From Psychrobacter submarinus (GTDB taxonomy: Bacteria; Pseudomonadota; Gammaproteobacteria; Pseudomonadales; Moraxellaceae), in the NCBI RefSeq assembly GCF_904846685.1, contig NZ_CAJHBQ010000005.1, positions 62,001 through 126,000 on the forward strand: a DNA stretch of 64,000 bases, given 5' to 3'. The notes under the pieces are model-generated. The model had not been told where the DNA came from, ran no database searches, and saw only the letters and a list, made by a program, of their open reading frames with translations. A program made the position numbers and the translations under genes. Of the stretch, positions 1 to 7,942 are shown piece after piece (position 1 is the stretch's first letter; every line of letters begins with the position of its first letter).

Positions 1-1
1 A

Positions 2-516
2 GCGGCGTATCAGAGAGTGGCTTGATAACTTTAAACAACAAAGGTTACCCCATTGTGTATATGGACGAAAGCGGTTTTGAAAGCCAGACCATTCGTCCTC
101 GGTTATCACCCTGATAGGCAAACCCTGTATCGACAGCTACAACTGGCAAGGTAAAAAGCGGAGCCAGCGTCATTGGGGCTCTATATGAAAGAATGCTATT
201 TGCACTGGATTACTTTGAACACAACATTAACAGCTGACATATTCTACGATTGGTGCAAACACCCTAATCCCAAGCCTTAAAACCGTGCGTGATTGTCATG
301 GATAACGCTCGGTTTCATAAAAGTAGACGTATCCAAAAATTACTGAACAGGCATGGTCATCGTATTCTATGGCTGCCGCCGTACAGCCCAGACTTGAACC
401 CTATTGAGAAAAAATGGGCTCAAGTGAAGTTTCTACGCCAAGGGTGGATGGAAAATGACTTATCCAAATTATTTTATGATGTTTGTCCTAGCCATAACAC
501 TTTTGTTTTGAACTGA
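2..516 (+). pseudogene. IS630-family transposase, degenerate, 5' cut by window edge
   Basis: This is the remains of a DDE transposase of the IS630 type. The catalytic blocks can be read in pieces from different frames: MDESGF near 60-80, VIVMDNARFHKS near 290-325, and the SPDLNPIEKKW block near 385-420. Stop codons near 112-117 and frame changes between 110 and 290 break the reading frame, so no intact enzyme is made. The final open segment (289-516) keeps the second Asp and the Glu of the triad. The element continues left of the window, and its terminal repeats were not identified. It converges on the hypothetical gene that follows. Confidence 0.85.
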
Positions 517-862
517 CTATACGATCTAATCCCTTCAAAACCATACTTAACCACAATGCAGCTCTGTCATTTTCATAGAACCACTTTACATAAGCGAAAG
601 ATATATTGTTTATAGCACTTGTTTCAAATATTGCATCTATATCTTTACGGCTAGTGGAATACCGCCTTTTTAGTATCTTTGATAGCAGATCCCTACATAG
701 TGAATCATTTTTCCGTACTTCTTCTGTACGTAGTTGCCCCCTAGAGTATAGATTTAATAAACACCAGTAAGTGTTATACACACTCAAAGCTTTCACCTTT
801 TGTTCAATATATTTTTCATTTTTCTTCGATAGCTCTATACCATTAACAGATCCGTTTTTCAT
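488..862 (-). CDS. Hypothetical protein, 124 aa
   Basis: This is an open frame of 124 residues in a region otherwise filled by IS relics. It has no signal peptide or membrane segment, and is rich in Lys, Ser and Asn, with an aromatic patch near residues 90-105 (FAYVKWFYEND). I do not recognise a family. Its 3' end overlaps the IS630 relic in convergent orientation by about 28 bp, and its start lies about 20 bp from the IS5-type element, so its promoter region has probably been replaced. It could be a trapped accessory gene or a fragment. Confidence 0.45.
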   Translation of the reverse strand: MKNGSVNGIELSKKNEKYIEQKVKALSVYNTYWCLLNLYSRGQLRTEEVRKNDSLCRDLLSKILKRRYSTSRKDIDAIFETSAINNISFAYVKWFYENDRAALWLSMVLKGLDRIVSSKQKCYG

Positions 863-880
863 TATACATCCTTATATAAT

Positions 881-1780
881 AGACCTCTTGCAAAAGTCAT
901 AGGTTAAGCTCGGAATTAATGATACCAGCAAACAGCTTCATTCTAAGATCATAGCGCTGACGACGGTTGCGATATTTATGAGCCACGATTTTAAACAACT
1001 TGATTAAGCCTATTTTGTGCTCAACCACAATACGGAACTTTGCCAGATAGTGATTGGCCTGTTTGCATATCTCCAGTAACTGACCACCACGTGGCTTTTT
1101 AAAAGGGGTGAAGGTTTGCTTATGTAGCTTTGCTATACCTTGATAGCCGCTAGTAATTTAGCATTGTCAGGAAGCCAATCAGGACAAGTATCTTTATAGA
1201 GCTTAAAATCGTGGATTGACCCTTTGCAGGTTTGCATCAAGTATCAAGCCGGTTTGCCAATGGACGATAACCTGCGCTTTTAAGGTGTGTTGTTTTCTTG
1301 CCGCTGTAGTAACTTTGAATTGGGTTTTTGGACGCTCAATAGGTTTCGGTGGCATCGACGATGACGACTGCCTTAATTGATCCTCATCGACACGACTAGG
1401 CAGCTTTTAGGCAATTCAAACTTGCCAGAGTCAATCAGTGTGTCTTCTACTTTACAGTCGATACGGCTAGCAGAAGACTCATGAATACCAAAGTCCATAC
1501 TGATATGATAAAGCGTGCGGTATTCACGCCCAGTAAGTCAGGGCTAGTAGTATCTGCTCCTTAAGACTGAGCACACTTGGTCTACCTGATTTGGTCTTAG
1601 ATGCTTCATGCTCTTGCATGGCATCAAGCATGTCATAAAAGGTGGCTTTATGAATGCCAGTGTAGCGTTTAAAACCAGCGTCACTTTGTTTGAGTAGCTT
1701 ATCTATGTTTGGCATGGTTCCTAGACAGTTATGAATGTTTCAGTTATTGTAAAATTCTCTGCTACTTTTGCAAGAGGTCT
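881..1780 (-). mobile_element. IS5-type insertion sequence, 900 bp, transposase broken
   Basis: A perfect 17-bp terminal inverted repeat, AGACCTCTTGCAAAAGT at 881-897 and its complement at 1764-1780, bounds a 900-bp element. The trinucleotide AAT on each side (878-880 and 1781-1783) is consistent with a 3-bp target duplication. The transposase reads right to left. Its N-terminal part (63 aa, 1524-1715) resembles IS5-family proteins and is cut by a frameshift after LTYW. Further frameshifts and stops follow through the catalytic part, so the copy cannot move by itself. The assignment to IS5 is from recalled protein similarity. Confidence 0.85.
1060..1715 (-). pseudogene. IS5-family transposase relic
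   Basis: The start at 1715 gives MPNIDKLLKQSDAGFKRYTG and the conserved helix-turn-helix-like N-terminus with RPSVLSLKEQILL. The frame then shifts near 1527. In the next frame the protein continues as a recognisable transposase (EYRTLYHISMDFGIHESSAS) and shifts again after about residue 120, where VVIVDATET-like sequence marks the first catalytic Asp. Several single-base changes, not one programmed frameshift, are needed to restore it, so it is scored as a pseudogene. The 3' limit is approximate. Confidence 0.75.
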
Positions 1781-2076
1781 AATAATTAAAATTGAATTAT
1801 CACCTATTGATTTATGCATCATAAAATCATCATTTTTTCGTCATTAAAACGTCGGTATAAATATAGAATACTACATGTATTATATAGGATTGAACTATAA
1901 AATCCTTATAAATTAACGACAATGACGATCAGCTAACTCCATCCTCATCCTCTTCCCTGAAATGTAGGGATTTGCTGTATTGCGATTTTCATTTAATCAA
2001 GCGCAGCTGGTATAAATATGCTTTCCAGATACCACTAAAAGGACGGTACGATAATATAAGTTATATTCAGTAATAC

Positions 2077-2121
2077 TTAACCAAGGCGGATGCTATCCGC
2101 ACTTAGTAGTAAAAAAATATA
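2077..2121 (+). promoter_or_regulatory. Shared upstream module, copy 1
   Basis: Two motifs, TTAACCAAGGCG (2077-2088) and GTAAAAAAATATA (2109-2121), recur upstream of the alpA-like gene as TTAACTAAGGCG (6902-6913) and GTAAAAAAATATA (6938-6950). Order and orientation are the same, and start-to-start spacing is 32 versus 36 bp. Each pair is followed by a perfect palindrome. This suggests a common control region for the two transcription units of the element. The regulator is unknown; AlpA is the obvious candidate. Confidence 0.5.
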
Positions 2122-2125
2122 CAAC

Positions 2126-2168
2126 CCTATGAATATATGTAGCACCCATTCAACTTTATATTCATAGG
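2126..2168. repeat. Palindrome upstream of replication gene (12-bp arms)
   Basis: CCTATGAATATA at 2126-2137 is the exact complement of 2157-2168, with a 19-nt loop, ending 10 bp before the start codon at 2179. It overlaps the expected ribosome-binding region, so it could be an operator, a translation-blocking hairpin, or part of a rolling-circle origin next to its initiator gene. The sequence alone does not decide. Confidence 0.65.
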
Positions 2169-2178
2169 AAAACAAGCC

Positions 2179-3069
2179 ATGATCTATTCAACGGTGAATC
2201 AGTCTCAACTCATCTCTAACGTCGACAGACTGGTTAGAGATGTATTATTTGGTACCATCAATTTCCAACAAATCAAAAGTCAGTTGAATGAGTTTTACTA
2301 CTCATTCATGATCAGCCTTAATACTGAAGACAGATACTCAAAACCTATCCAAGCATTTATAGAAACCACCAATATTATTATTGGTAACGATTATCCTTAC
2401 AACGTCTTTTGGGATGATGAAAAAACAGAGCAGTTTATTAATTTACTGTCAAGCTGTGAAAAGGGTATTAAGAAGGATTATAGTGTGTGGCGTTATCAAA
2501 GTAATCAAAACAGCAAAAAATTAGAGCCTAATATCAGAACCCTTATCGCAGATCATCCAAGATTATTGTTTGTGAGAGTGGATTTAAAATACATACAAGA
2601 GATCAGTAATCACATTACCATTCATGATTTTAACTTTCATATGAAAAAATTAAGAGACGCCATTCATAATGGCGATACTTGTTTTACGCATTTATTGCAT
2701 TACGCTTTGTCATTAGAACAGGGTGAAGACAATGGTGGTTTTCATTGTCATTTGCTATTGATCTTTGATGGCGAAAAACATTACAAGGACAAATATTTGG
2801 CTGATCAAGTTGGACAAAAATGGCAAGCGATTACTGAAGGCGTTGGCTATTGCTTTATTTTAAATACTAAAGAATATAAAGAAAGTTTTGCACGCTACGG
2901 CAAGCTTGGTATTGGGATGATCCATCGTAATAACTTGCAAGAAGTTGAGAATGCGGTTAATGCCGCTTTGTATTTAACCCGTCCTGATAAGCCTGATGGC
3001 AGCTATCAACGTCTTAAAGTGTCTTTACCGAATATGAAGGCCTTTGGGCAAAGCAGGCCCAAAGACTAG
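2179..3069 (+). CDS. Inovirus Gp2 / YagK-YfjJ-type replication protein
   Basis: This 296-aa protein resembles the inovirus Gp2 family (YagK/YfjJ C-terminal domain), which is thought to start rolling-circle replication of filamentous phages and related satellites. An HCH motif within GGFHCHLLLIFDG (residues about 187-198) looks like the metal-binding HUH signature of relaxase and Rep nucleases. Tyr residues near 270 (ALYLTRPDKPDG) are candidate nucleophiles. There is no signal peptide or membrane segment. It is the first gene of the integrated module and lies just after a palindrome, a usual place for a replication origin. Family assignment is from memory; the catalytic roles are inferred. Confidence 0.7.
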   Translation: MIYSTVNQSQLISNVDRLVRDVLFGTINFQQIKSQLNEFYYSFMISLNTEDRYSKPIQAFIETTNIIIGNDYPYNVFWDDEKTEQFINLLSSCEKGIKKDYSVWRYQSNQNSKKLEPNIRTLIADHPRLLFVRVDLKYIQEISNHITIHDFNFHMKKLRDAIHNGDTCFTHLLHYALSLEQGEDNGGFHCHLLLIFDGEKHYKDKYLADQVGQKWQAITEGVGYCFILNTKEYKESFARYGKLGIGMIHRNNLQEVENAVNAALYLTRPDKPDGSYQRLKVSLPNMKAFGQSRPKD

Positions 3070-3199
3070 GTTAGTGGTCAATATAGCTAGAACCTGTAAA
3101 CGTATCTCATATCAAAATAATCTCAGATATATAGTATCCCCATGAGATGAGCATCGATGTCATCGTTGCCTCATCAATCTAACCCTAAACGTCTAATCA

Positions 3200-3229
3200 A
3201 GGTCTGCTTTATAGCAGGCCTTTTTTATG
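3200..3229 (+). terminator. Rho-independent terminator after gp2-like gene
   Basis: Stem AAGGTCTGCT / AGCAGGCCTT (3200-3209 and 3214-3223, one G-U pair) with loop TTAT and six T's. It lies 130 bp after the replication gene and directly before the ribosome-binding site of the next gene. Confidence 0.8.
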
Positions 3230-3250
3230 CGCCATTATCAAGGAGATCCT

Positions 3251-3529
3251 ATGAAACCTATTTGCCCTTACTGTCACTCATCCGATGTAATCAGTCAATC
3301 TAATCCCGTCTCATCAATATTCGAGCAGTTGTGCTCTCAGGCAACGCTGACAAGCCTTGGCGTGAGTATTTGTAAATACTACAAAGTCAACCCTGCCATT
3401 GGTGTGATCACAGCCACCGCGATTGCCTCTGCTGTTAGCGTAGCAACGCGCCGCGCACAAACGCCGCTGATCACAACTCCTCAGCAAAATTACCTTTGTC
3501 AGCGCTGTTTTAAGCCCTTCACGCTATAA
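3251..3529 (+). CDS. Small zinc-ribbon protein, 92 aa
   Basis: This starts at ATG 3251, 7 bp after AAGGAG; the frame is open further upstream but runs into the terminator. CPYC near the N-terminus (residues 4-7) and CQRC near the C-terminus form a split zinc ribbon. Between them is a hydrophobic, Ala/Val-rich stretch (about residues 40-65) that could be one membrane-associated helix. It resembles small hypothetical proteins of plasmids and integrative elements. Function is unknown, and its position between Rep and DUF932 suggests an accessory role in the element. Confidence 0.65.
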   Translation: MKPICPYCHSSDVISQSNPVSSIFEQLCSQATLTSLGVSICKYYKVNPAIGVITATAIASAVSVATRRAQTPLITTPQQNYLCQRCFKPFTL

Positions 3530-3579
3530 CCTTATTCATCAGTAATCATTTCATTAAAACTTATCAAGGAGCAGTACTC

Positions 3580-4575
3580 ATGGCACATTTAATCGAATCA
3601 ATGGCATACGTTGGCGACACTCCTTGGCATGGCCTTGGCAGTGAGCTATCCCCTAAACAGCCGCTTGAGGTATGGGCGCGTGAGGCAGGTATGGATTGGC
3701 GTATTGAATCATCAGACGTCAGCTACATGGCAACCAATGATAAAGGCCAAAATCTGATCATGCCGTTTGACAGCAATAAAGTGTTGTATCGCTCAGATAA
3801 CCTAGAGGCATTATCAGTGGTCAGTCAGCGCTATCAAGAAGTACAACCGAGTGAAATTCTAGAGTTTTATCGTGATCTGACCGAGCAATCGCACTTTGAG
3901 CTTGAAACGGCAGGGGTGCTCAAAGGCGGCCGTAAGCTGTGGGCGCTTGCTCGTACCGGCCAATCCGCAACATTACGTGGTGGTGATGTCAGTCATGGCT
4001 ATTTGCTGCTAGCAACCGCTTGTGATGGTACGCTTGCCACCACAGCGCAGTTCACCAATATCCGTGTGGTGTGTAATAACACCTTAGCAATCAGTCTGGC
4101 TGATGGTAGCGGTGGTGTGGTCAAAGTACCGCACAGTACCACCTTTGATGCCGACAAAGTCAAACAGCAACTAGGTGTATCTGTCAGCCAGTGGGATGAC
4201 TTTAATTATGAGATGAAACAGCTTACTAATAGACGAGTGACGCAAGCAGAAGCGGCCAATTACTTAAACCGCGTGTTTAACGATGTCAAAGACGATGGCC
4301 TTATTCTGTTTAATACCGCTAAGAAGGAGAAAGAAGCGGTTCCGAATGCTCGTGCCATGAATCAGGTGATGAGTATGTTTAACGGTCAAGGTCGCGGTGC
4401 GGACTTAGCATCTGCCAAAGATACCGCTTATGGCCTGCTGTCTGCGATGACAGAGTTTGTCGATCATGAACGCCGTGCCATGTCGAGGGATCATCGTCTT
4501 GATTCAGCTTGGTTTGGTGCCGGAGCAAAGCTCAAAGATAAGAGCCTTGATGAAGCGCTACGCTTAATTGCTTAA
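3580..4575 (+). CDS. DUF932 domain protein (phage/plasmid-like)
   Basis: A 331-aa protein with the typical DUF932 opening (GDTPWHGLGSELSP, residues about 12-25) and family length. Members are frequent on plasmids, phages and integrative elements, often beside a YqaJ exonuclease as here; no enzymatic activity is established. A good AAGGAG lies 9 bp before ATG 3580. No signal peptide or membrane segments. It is followed by its own terminator at 4608, so it may be a single-gene unit. The match to the family is clear, but its job in recombination or replication is inferred only from the neighbours. Confidence 0.8.
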   Translation: MAHLIESMAYVGDTPWHGLGSELSPKQPLEVWAREAGMDWRIESSDVSYMATNDKGQNLIMPFDSNKVLYRSDNLEALSVVSQRYQEVQPSEILEFYRDLTEQSHFELETAGVLKGGRKLWALARTGQSATLRGGDVSHGYLLLATACDGTLATTAQFTNIRVVCNNTLAISLADGSGGVVKVPHSTTFDADKVKQQLGVSVSQWDDFNYEMKQLTNRRVTQAEAANYLNRVFNDVKDDGLILFNTAKKEKEAVPNARAMNQVMSMFNGQGRGADLASAKDTAYGLLSAMTEFVDHERRAMSRDHRLDSAWFGAGAKLKDKSLDEALRLIA

Positions 4576-4607
4576 TCTCTTAATGACTTTGTTCACTCAA
4601 TGAATCA

Positions 4608-4634
4608 ACCACGCCTTTGAGCGTGGTTTTTTTA
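4608..4634 (+). terminator. Rho-independent terminator after DUF932 gene
   Basis: Stem ACCACGC (4608-4614) / GCGTGGT (4621-4627), loop CTTTGA, then seven T's. Confidence 0.85.
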
Positions 4635-4678
4635 TGCCGTTTATTTAACCAATAATAAATCTAACGAAGGAGTTCATT

Positions 4679-5821
4679 ATGAACATGATCGCATTAAACA
4701 ATACAAATACGACGCAGCCAAGACTTAAGCGTGCCACCGTTAAGGGTAAAGTCCCACTAAACGCTCGGTACAATAGCGTAGAGTTACCAAAGCCTAAGGC
4801 TGAAAATAAACCCGTTAAGCCGTCTGCTAATCAATCAAGCACGGCTAAACGTTTGGTCAACACCAAAAACTTAAGCCATGACAAATGGCTTGAAGTTCGC
4901 AAGCAAGGCATTGGCAGCTCTGATGCTGCTGCCGCTTGCGGTATTCACCCCTTTCTATCCATGCTTGAATTATGGATGATTAAGACTGGACGTATGGCAT
5001 CAAATATTGATGCCAGTAATAATAACGGCATTGACGGTTATTCACCACTGTATTGGGGTAACACCTTAGAACCAATGGTGGCTAAATACTATCAAAAGCA
5101 CACCGGCAATAAGGTGCGACGCATTAACGCGATCTTGCAGCATCCTGATCCTGATAATCACTTTATGCTGGCTAATTTAGACTATGCAATAACTGGCAGT
5201 GATGAAGTACAGATATTAGAGTGTAAAACCACAGGGGAGCATGGAGCCAAGCTTTGGAAGCATGGCGTGCCGTTATATGTGACGTGCCAAGTACAGCATC
5301 AGCTAGCGGTCACAGGCAAAACGGCGGCGCATATTTGCGTACTACTCTGTGGACATGAGGCTAAGATTTATAAAGTTGAGCGTGACGAGCGCTTGATTGA
5401 GTCTATCATGGAGCATGAGCGTCTGTTCTGGCAATACGTGCAAACAGACACACCACCAACCCCTGATCATAGTGAGTCGGCAGCGCGTGCACTAAAACAG
5501 CTTTATCCCAAACCTGAGCCTAACAGCAAAATTGACTTTAAAAATGATGCTGGCGCTAACAAGCTATTTGAGCAATTGCTGAGCTACCGTGATTACATGC
5601 AAGAGCTAGAGCAGCGTCATGATCAAGTGAAGCATCAGCTGCAAAGCTTAATTCAAGATAATGAGATTGCAGTATTCGAGAAAGGGGCTATCTCGTGGAA
5701 ACGATCCAAGGACAGCGTAAGCTTAGATACCAAGGCGGTACTGAGGGCCCATCCTGAGCTATTAGCTAAATTTAGTAAAACCCGTCAAGGCAGTCGCCGC
5801 TTTGTTGTCTTAAACGATTAA
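4679..5821 (+). CDS. YqaJ-family viral recombinase / exonuclease
   Basis: This 380-aa protein belongs to the YqaJ/lambda-exonuclease group, which resects double-stranded ends for single-strand annealing. After a basic, Lys/Pro-rich leader of about 65 residues, the core starts with WLEVRKQGIGSSDAAAACG. It carries the nuclease signature LECKTTG (E-x-K, near residue 182) and the QVQHQLAVTG block (near 205) that completes the PD-(D/E)XK fold. A C-terminal coiled segment (about 300-345) is probably structural. A GAAGGAG site precedes ATG 4679. The neighbouring Cys-rich protein is the usual partner on plasmids, and no Bet/RecT annealase is visible. Confidence 0.85.
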   Translation: MNMIALNNTNTTQPRLKRATVKGKVPLNARYNSVELPKPKAENKPVKPSANQSSTAKRLVNTKNLSHDKWLEVRKQGIGSSDAAAACGIHPFLSMLELWMIKTGRMASNIDASNNNGIDGYSPLYWGNTLEPMVAKYYQKHTGNKVRRINAILQHPDPDNHFMLANLDYAITGSDEVQILECKTTGEHGAKLWKHGVPLYVTCQVQHQLAVTGKTAAHICVLLCGHEAKIYKVERDERLIESIMEHERLFWQYVQTDTPPTPDHSESAARALKQLYPKPEPNSKIDFKNDAGANKLFEQLLSYRDYMQELEQRHDQVKHQLQSLIQDNEIAVFEKGAISWKRSKDSVSLDTKAVLRAHPELLAKFSKTRQGSRRFVVLND

Positions 5822-5868
5822 CCTGCTATCTATTCTAATCAACACACACAAACCAAATCTAGCGCATA

Positions 5869-5898
5869 AAAGCCCACCTATCACAGGTGGGCTTTTTT
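5869..5898 (+). terminator. Rho-independent terminator after yqaJ gene
   Basis: Stem AAAGCCCACCT (5869-5879) / AGGTGGGCTTT (5885-5895), loop ATCAC (5880-5884), T-run to 5898. It overlaps the longest open frame of the next gene, which argues that the next gene starts downstream of it. Confidence 0.85.
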
Positions 5899-5925
5899 AT
5901 GGCTAAATACACAAGGAATATAACC

Positions 5926-6837
5926 ATGATTAAAGGTCTAACGATAACCCCACCAGTATTAGGTCGTATCAGCATTGGACGTGTTGTTCAAAAAGACGGC
6001 AAGCGTCTGCCTGCCAAAGACGATCAATTCACTATCACTAGCCAAGTACAAAATAAAGACGGATGGATCAATCATCCACTAGACGAAAAACTACGTGCAA
6101 ATAATGACGGTAAGCTCAGACAAATACCTGTACGTATGCTGTTCAATGATCCAGAATTAAACCTACGAGCTGAGTACACGCTATTCGATAGACAAACAGG
6201 TCGTCCACTATGCGTGGGTGACGGTGAGCATTGCCAACGTCGAACGAGCAACGGTGTTGAGCAACTGGCATGCCCATCACCCGATCGCTGCCCCTTAGCG
6301 CAAGGGGGTGCTTGTAAGCCTTATGGCAGGCTCTACGTTAATCTTAGTGAAGACGATGAACTAGGCACCTTTATCTTTCGCACCACAGGCTTTAATAGTA
6401 TTAGAACGCTTGCCGCACGCTTAAGCTACTTTGCTGCGGTATCAGGCAATAAGCTGTCGTGCTTGCCACTGCAACTCACCTTGCGAGGTAAAAGCACGAC
6501 GCAAAGCTATCGCACGCCGATTTACTTTGTTGATTTAACATTGCGTGATGGGGTGACGCTTAAAGACGCGGTACAACAAGCTAAGGCCATTGATAGTGAG
6601 CTTAGCGAATATGGCTTCGATCAAATCGCGTTGGATGACGCCGCTAAAACAGGTTATGCCAATTCTTGCTTTGAAGTGGATGGTGATGAGATGTCTGATG
6701 TGGTGGAAGAGTTTTATCCAGTAGATACAGAGGATGTGAGTAGTACTCAGCAAGGGAGTTATCAGAATGGGTTAGCCACTCAGAACGTGAGCAGCATTGA
6801 GCAAGGACTACGGCAAAGCGTAACAGCAGTTAGCTAA
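5926..6837 (+). CDS. Cys-rich 'hydrolase or metal-binding' protein of the recombination module
   Basis: This 303-aa protein starts at ATG 5926 (MIKGLTITPPV), 9 bp after AAGGA; earlier starts lie inside the terminator. It resembles the protein usually annotated 'hydrolase or metal-binding protein', or recombination-directionality-factor-like, found next to DUF932 and YqaJ in proteobacterial plasmids and ICEs. Cysteines in LCVGDGEHCQR and ACPSPDRCPLAQGGACKPYG (about residues 90-125) look like a zinc site. The C-terminal 60 residues are Ser/Gln-rich and probably disordered. The biochemical function is not established. A weak hairpin and T-run (6858-6893) follow. Confidence 0.65.
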   Translation: MIKGLTITPPVLGRISIGRVVQKDGKRLPAKDDQFTITSQVQNKDGWINHPLDEKLRANNDGKLRQIPVRMLFNDPELNLRAEYTLFDRQTGRPLCVGDGEHCQRRTSNGVEQLACPSPDRCPLAQGGACKPYGRLYVNLSEDDELGTFIFRTTGFNSIRTLAARLSYFAAVSGNKLSCLPLQLTLRGKSTTQSYRTPIYFVDLTLRDGVTLKDAVQQAKAIDSELSEYGFDQIALDDAAKTGYANSCFEVDGDEMSDVVEEFYPVDTEDVSSTQQGSYQNGLATQNVSSIEQGLRQSVTAVS

Positions 6838-6901
6838 CTCTATGAAAATAAGCAGTTGATATAAGAAGGAGCGGATTCATTCTGCTTCTTTTTTTATTGG
6901 G

Positions 6902-6950
6902 TTAACTAAGGCGAACGGTCGGACTGTATAGGATGCCGTAAAAAAATATA
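6902..6950 (+). promoter_or_regulatory. Shared upstream module, copy 2
   Basis: TTAACTAAGGCG (6902-6913) and GTAAAAAAATATA (6938-6950) repeat the pair found before the replication gene at 2077-2121. They lie about 55 bp before the alpA-like start and are followed by a palindrome. The repetition suggests a common regulator for the element's two promoters. Confidence 0.5.
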
Positions 6951-6959
6951 GGACTCCCT

Positions 6960-6991
6960 AACTGTATGAGAGAGAAAGCTCTCATACAGTT
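6960..6991. repeat. Perfect palindrome upstream of alpA-like gene (13-bp arms)
   Basis: AACTGTATGAGAG (6960-6972) and its exact complement (6979-6991) flank a 6-nt loop, 14 bp before the start codon at 7006. This is a strong candidate for an autoregulatory operator, or for an RNA hairpin acting on translation. The ribosome-binding TAGGAG lies just outside the right arm. Confidence 0.7.
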
Positions 6992-7005
6992 ACTAGGAGA
7001 AAACA

Positions 7006-7269
7006 ATGGATAATTTAAACGCAAACACTCAACCAAACACATCAATGCCAAGCATGCCGCAAATACCGCGTATGCTACCGCTCAAGCAAGTCGTGCACTA
7101 TACAGGGCTTAGCAGTACCACTATTTACGATATGCTTGATAGAAGATCAAACCGTTATGACCCTACCTTCCCTGTTCAGGTAAAATTATCAAAGGGACGT
7201 GTGGCTTGGGTTGAAAGTGAAGTTGCTCAGTGGCTTGAGAGTAAGATCGCTACTGCTCGAGTTCATTGA
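7006..7269 (+). CDS. AlpA-family excisionase-like regulator
   Basis: An 87-aa protein with a winged-helix/MerR-like DNA-binding domain of the AlpA (HTH_17) type: MLPLKQVVHYTGLSSTTIYD (about residues 24-43), then FPVQVKLSKGRVAW and VAQWLESKI. AlpA proteins regulate or direct excision of prophages and integrative elements. The first 23 residues are a flexible Asn/Pro-rich arm. An AGGAG site precedes the ATG, a palindrome lies directly upstream and a terminator directly downstream. No integrase is present in the window, so its partner may lie elsewhere or be lost. Confidence 0.8.
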   Translation: MDNLNANTQPNTSMPSMPQIPRMLPLKQVVHYTGLSSTTIYDMLDRRSNRYDPTFPVQVKLSKGRVAWVESEVAQWLESKIATARVH

Positions 7270-7284
7270 GCGGTGATAAAAAAT

Positions 7285-7311
7285 AAGCCGCATGAAGCGG
7301 CTTGTTTTTTT
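7285..7311 (+). terminator. Rho-independent terminator after alpA-like gene
   Basis: Stem AAGCCGC (7285-7291) / GCGGCTT (7297-7303), loop ATGAA, then a T-rich tail. Confidence 0.85.
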
Positions 7312-7318
7312 GCTATCT

Positions 7319-7386
7319 TTAGCTACGCTTAGCTGTTTTTAGCTAGGTTTAGCTATTCTTAGCTGTTTTTAGCTATCCTTAGCTAT
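7319..7386. repeat. Tandem TTAGCT array with exact 10-bp period
   Basis: TTAGCT starts at 7319, 7329, 7339, 7349, 7359, 7369 and 7379: seven perfect copies exactly 10 bp apart, each followed by A or G and three variable bases. A one-mismatch copy (TTTGCT) occurs at 7309. One copy per helical turn suggests cooperative binding of a protein on one DNA face, as in an iteron, recombination or regulatory site. It lies between the terminator of the alpA-like gene and the 3' end of the next fragment. Confidence 0.8.
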
Positions 7387-7807
7387 TTGCAAGAGTCCAA
7401 GACCAACCCTCAGAAACGACTAATCCATCACGGCACATTTTCTGCAATAGATTACGCACCTTGTTCTTACGCTGTTTATCATCCAGTACTTGCGGTAATT
7501 TATTAGCCAGCATTTTATCAAAGTCAGCTAGTCTACCCAGACGATAGTCTTGATGACCAATGGCATTACTTAATGCTTCAGGGATGATATAGAGGTCGTA
7601 CTGCTGCACCTCTTCAGGGAACAACGTACCAGCAGGCATGTAGCGGTAATTTAGATTGCGAATTTTGTTATACACCTCGTCCAAGGCTAACAAAAATGGT
7701 GGCGAAAAATGCTCATAGTCTTTTTCAATACCATCAACGCCCTTTAGAATCCAAGTGATATGTGCTTGCGCTGGGCTTAAAAAATACGGGGATTCATAAC
7801 GTCTCAA
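7379..7807 (-). pseudogene. ATP-binding protein / transcriptional regulator (COG2865-type), internally deleted
   Basis: The first part of this 142-aa frame (FLLALDEVYNKIRNLNYRY to EALSNAIGHQDYRLG) matches the central region of AlbA_2/COG2865 ATP-binding regulators, which are normally 450-550 aa. The sequence then jumps to a winged-helix-like C-terminus (KNKVRNLLQKMCRDGLVVSEG). The N-terminal AlbA domain and about 200 residues after HQDY are missing, so I read it as a relic made by internal deletion and 5' truncation. The family is recalled from the HQDY region. Confidence 0.6.
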
Positions 7808-7942
7808 TAAAATAATCGCTGTGTTAGTTTAGGGAATAGTTACAAGCGGATACTAACAGCAATATCTCAACCGCCGTAAAGTGTAGTAGCATAAAAAATA
7901 GCAAGCCGCATCTATCTTAGGAGAAGCTAGTTATCCAGTGCC

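Larger units (their letters stand above)
1781..2178. other. Intergenic region before the replication gene
   Basis: About 400 bp between the IS5-type element and the Gp2-like gene. I see no coding frame. The last 100 bp hold TTAACCAAGGCG (2077-2088), GTAAAAAAATATA (2109-2121) and a palindrome, each annotated or discussed separately. The rest is AT-rich with no motif I can name. Confidence 0.6.
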
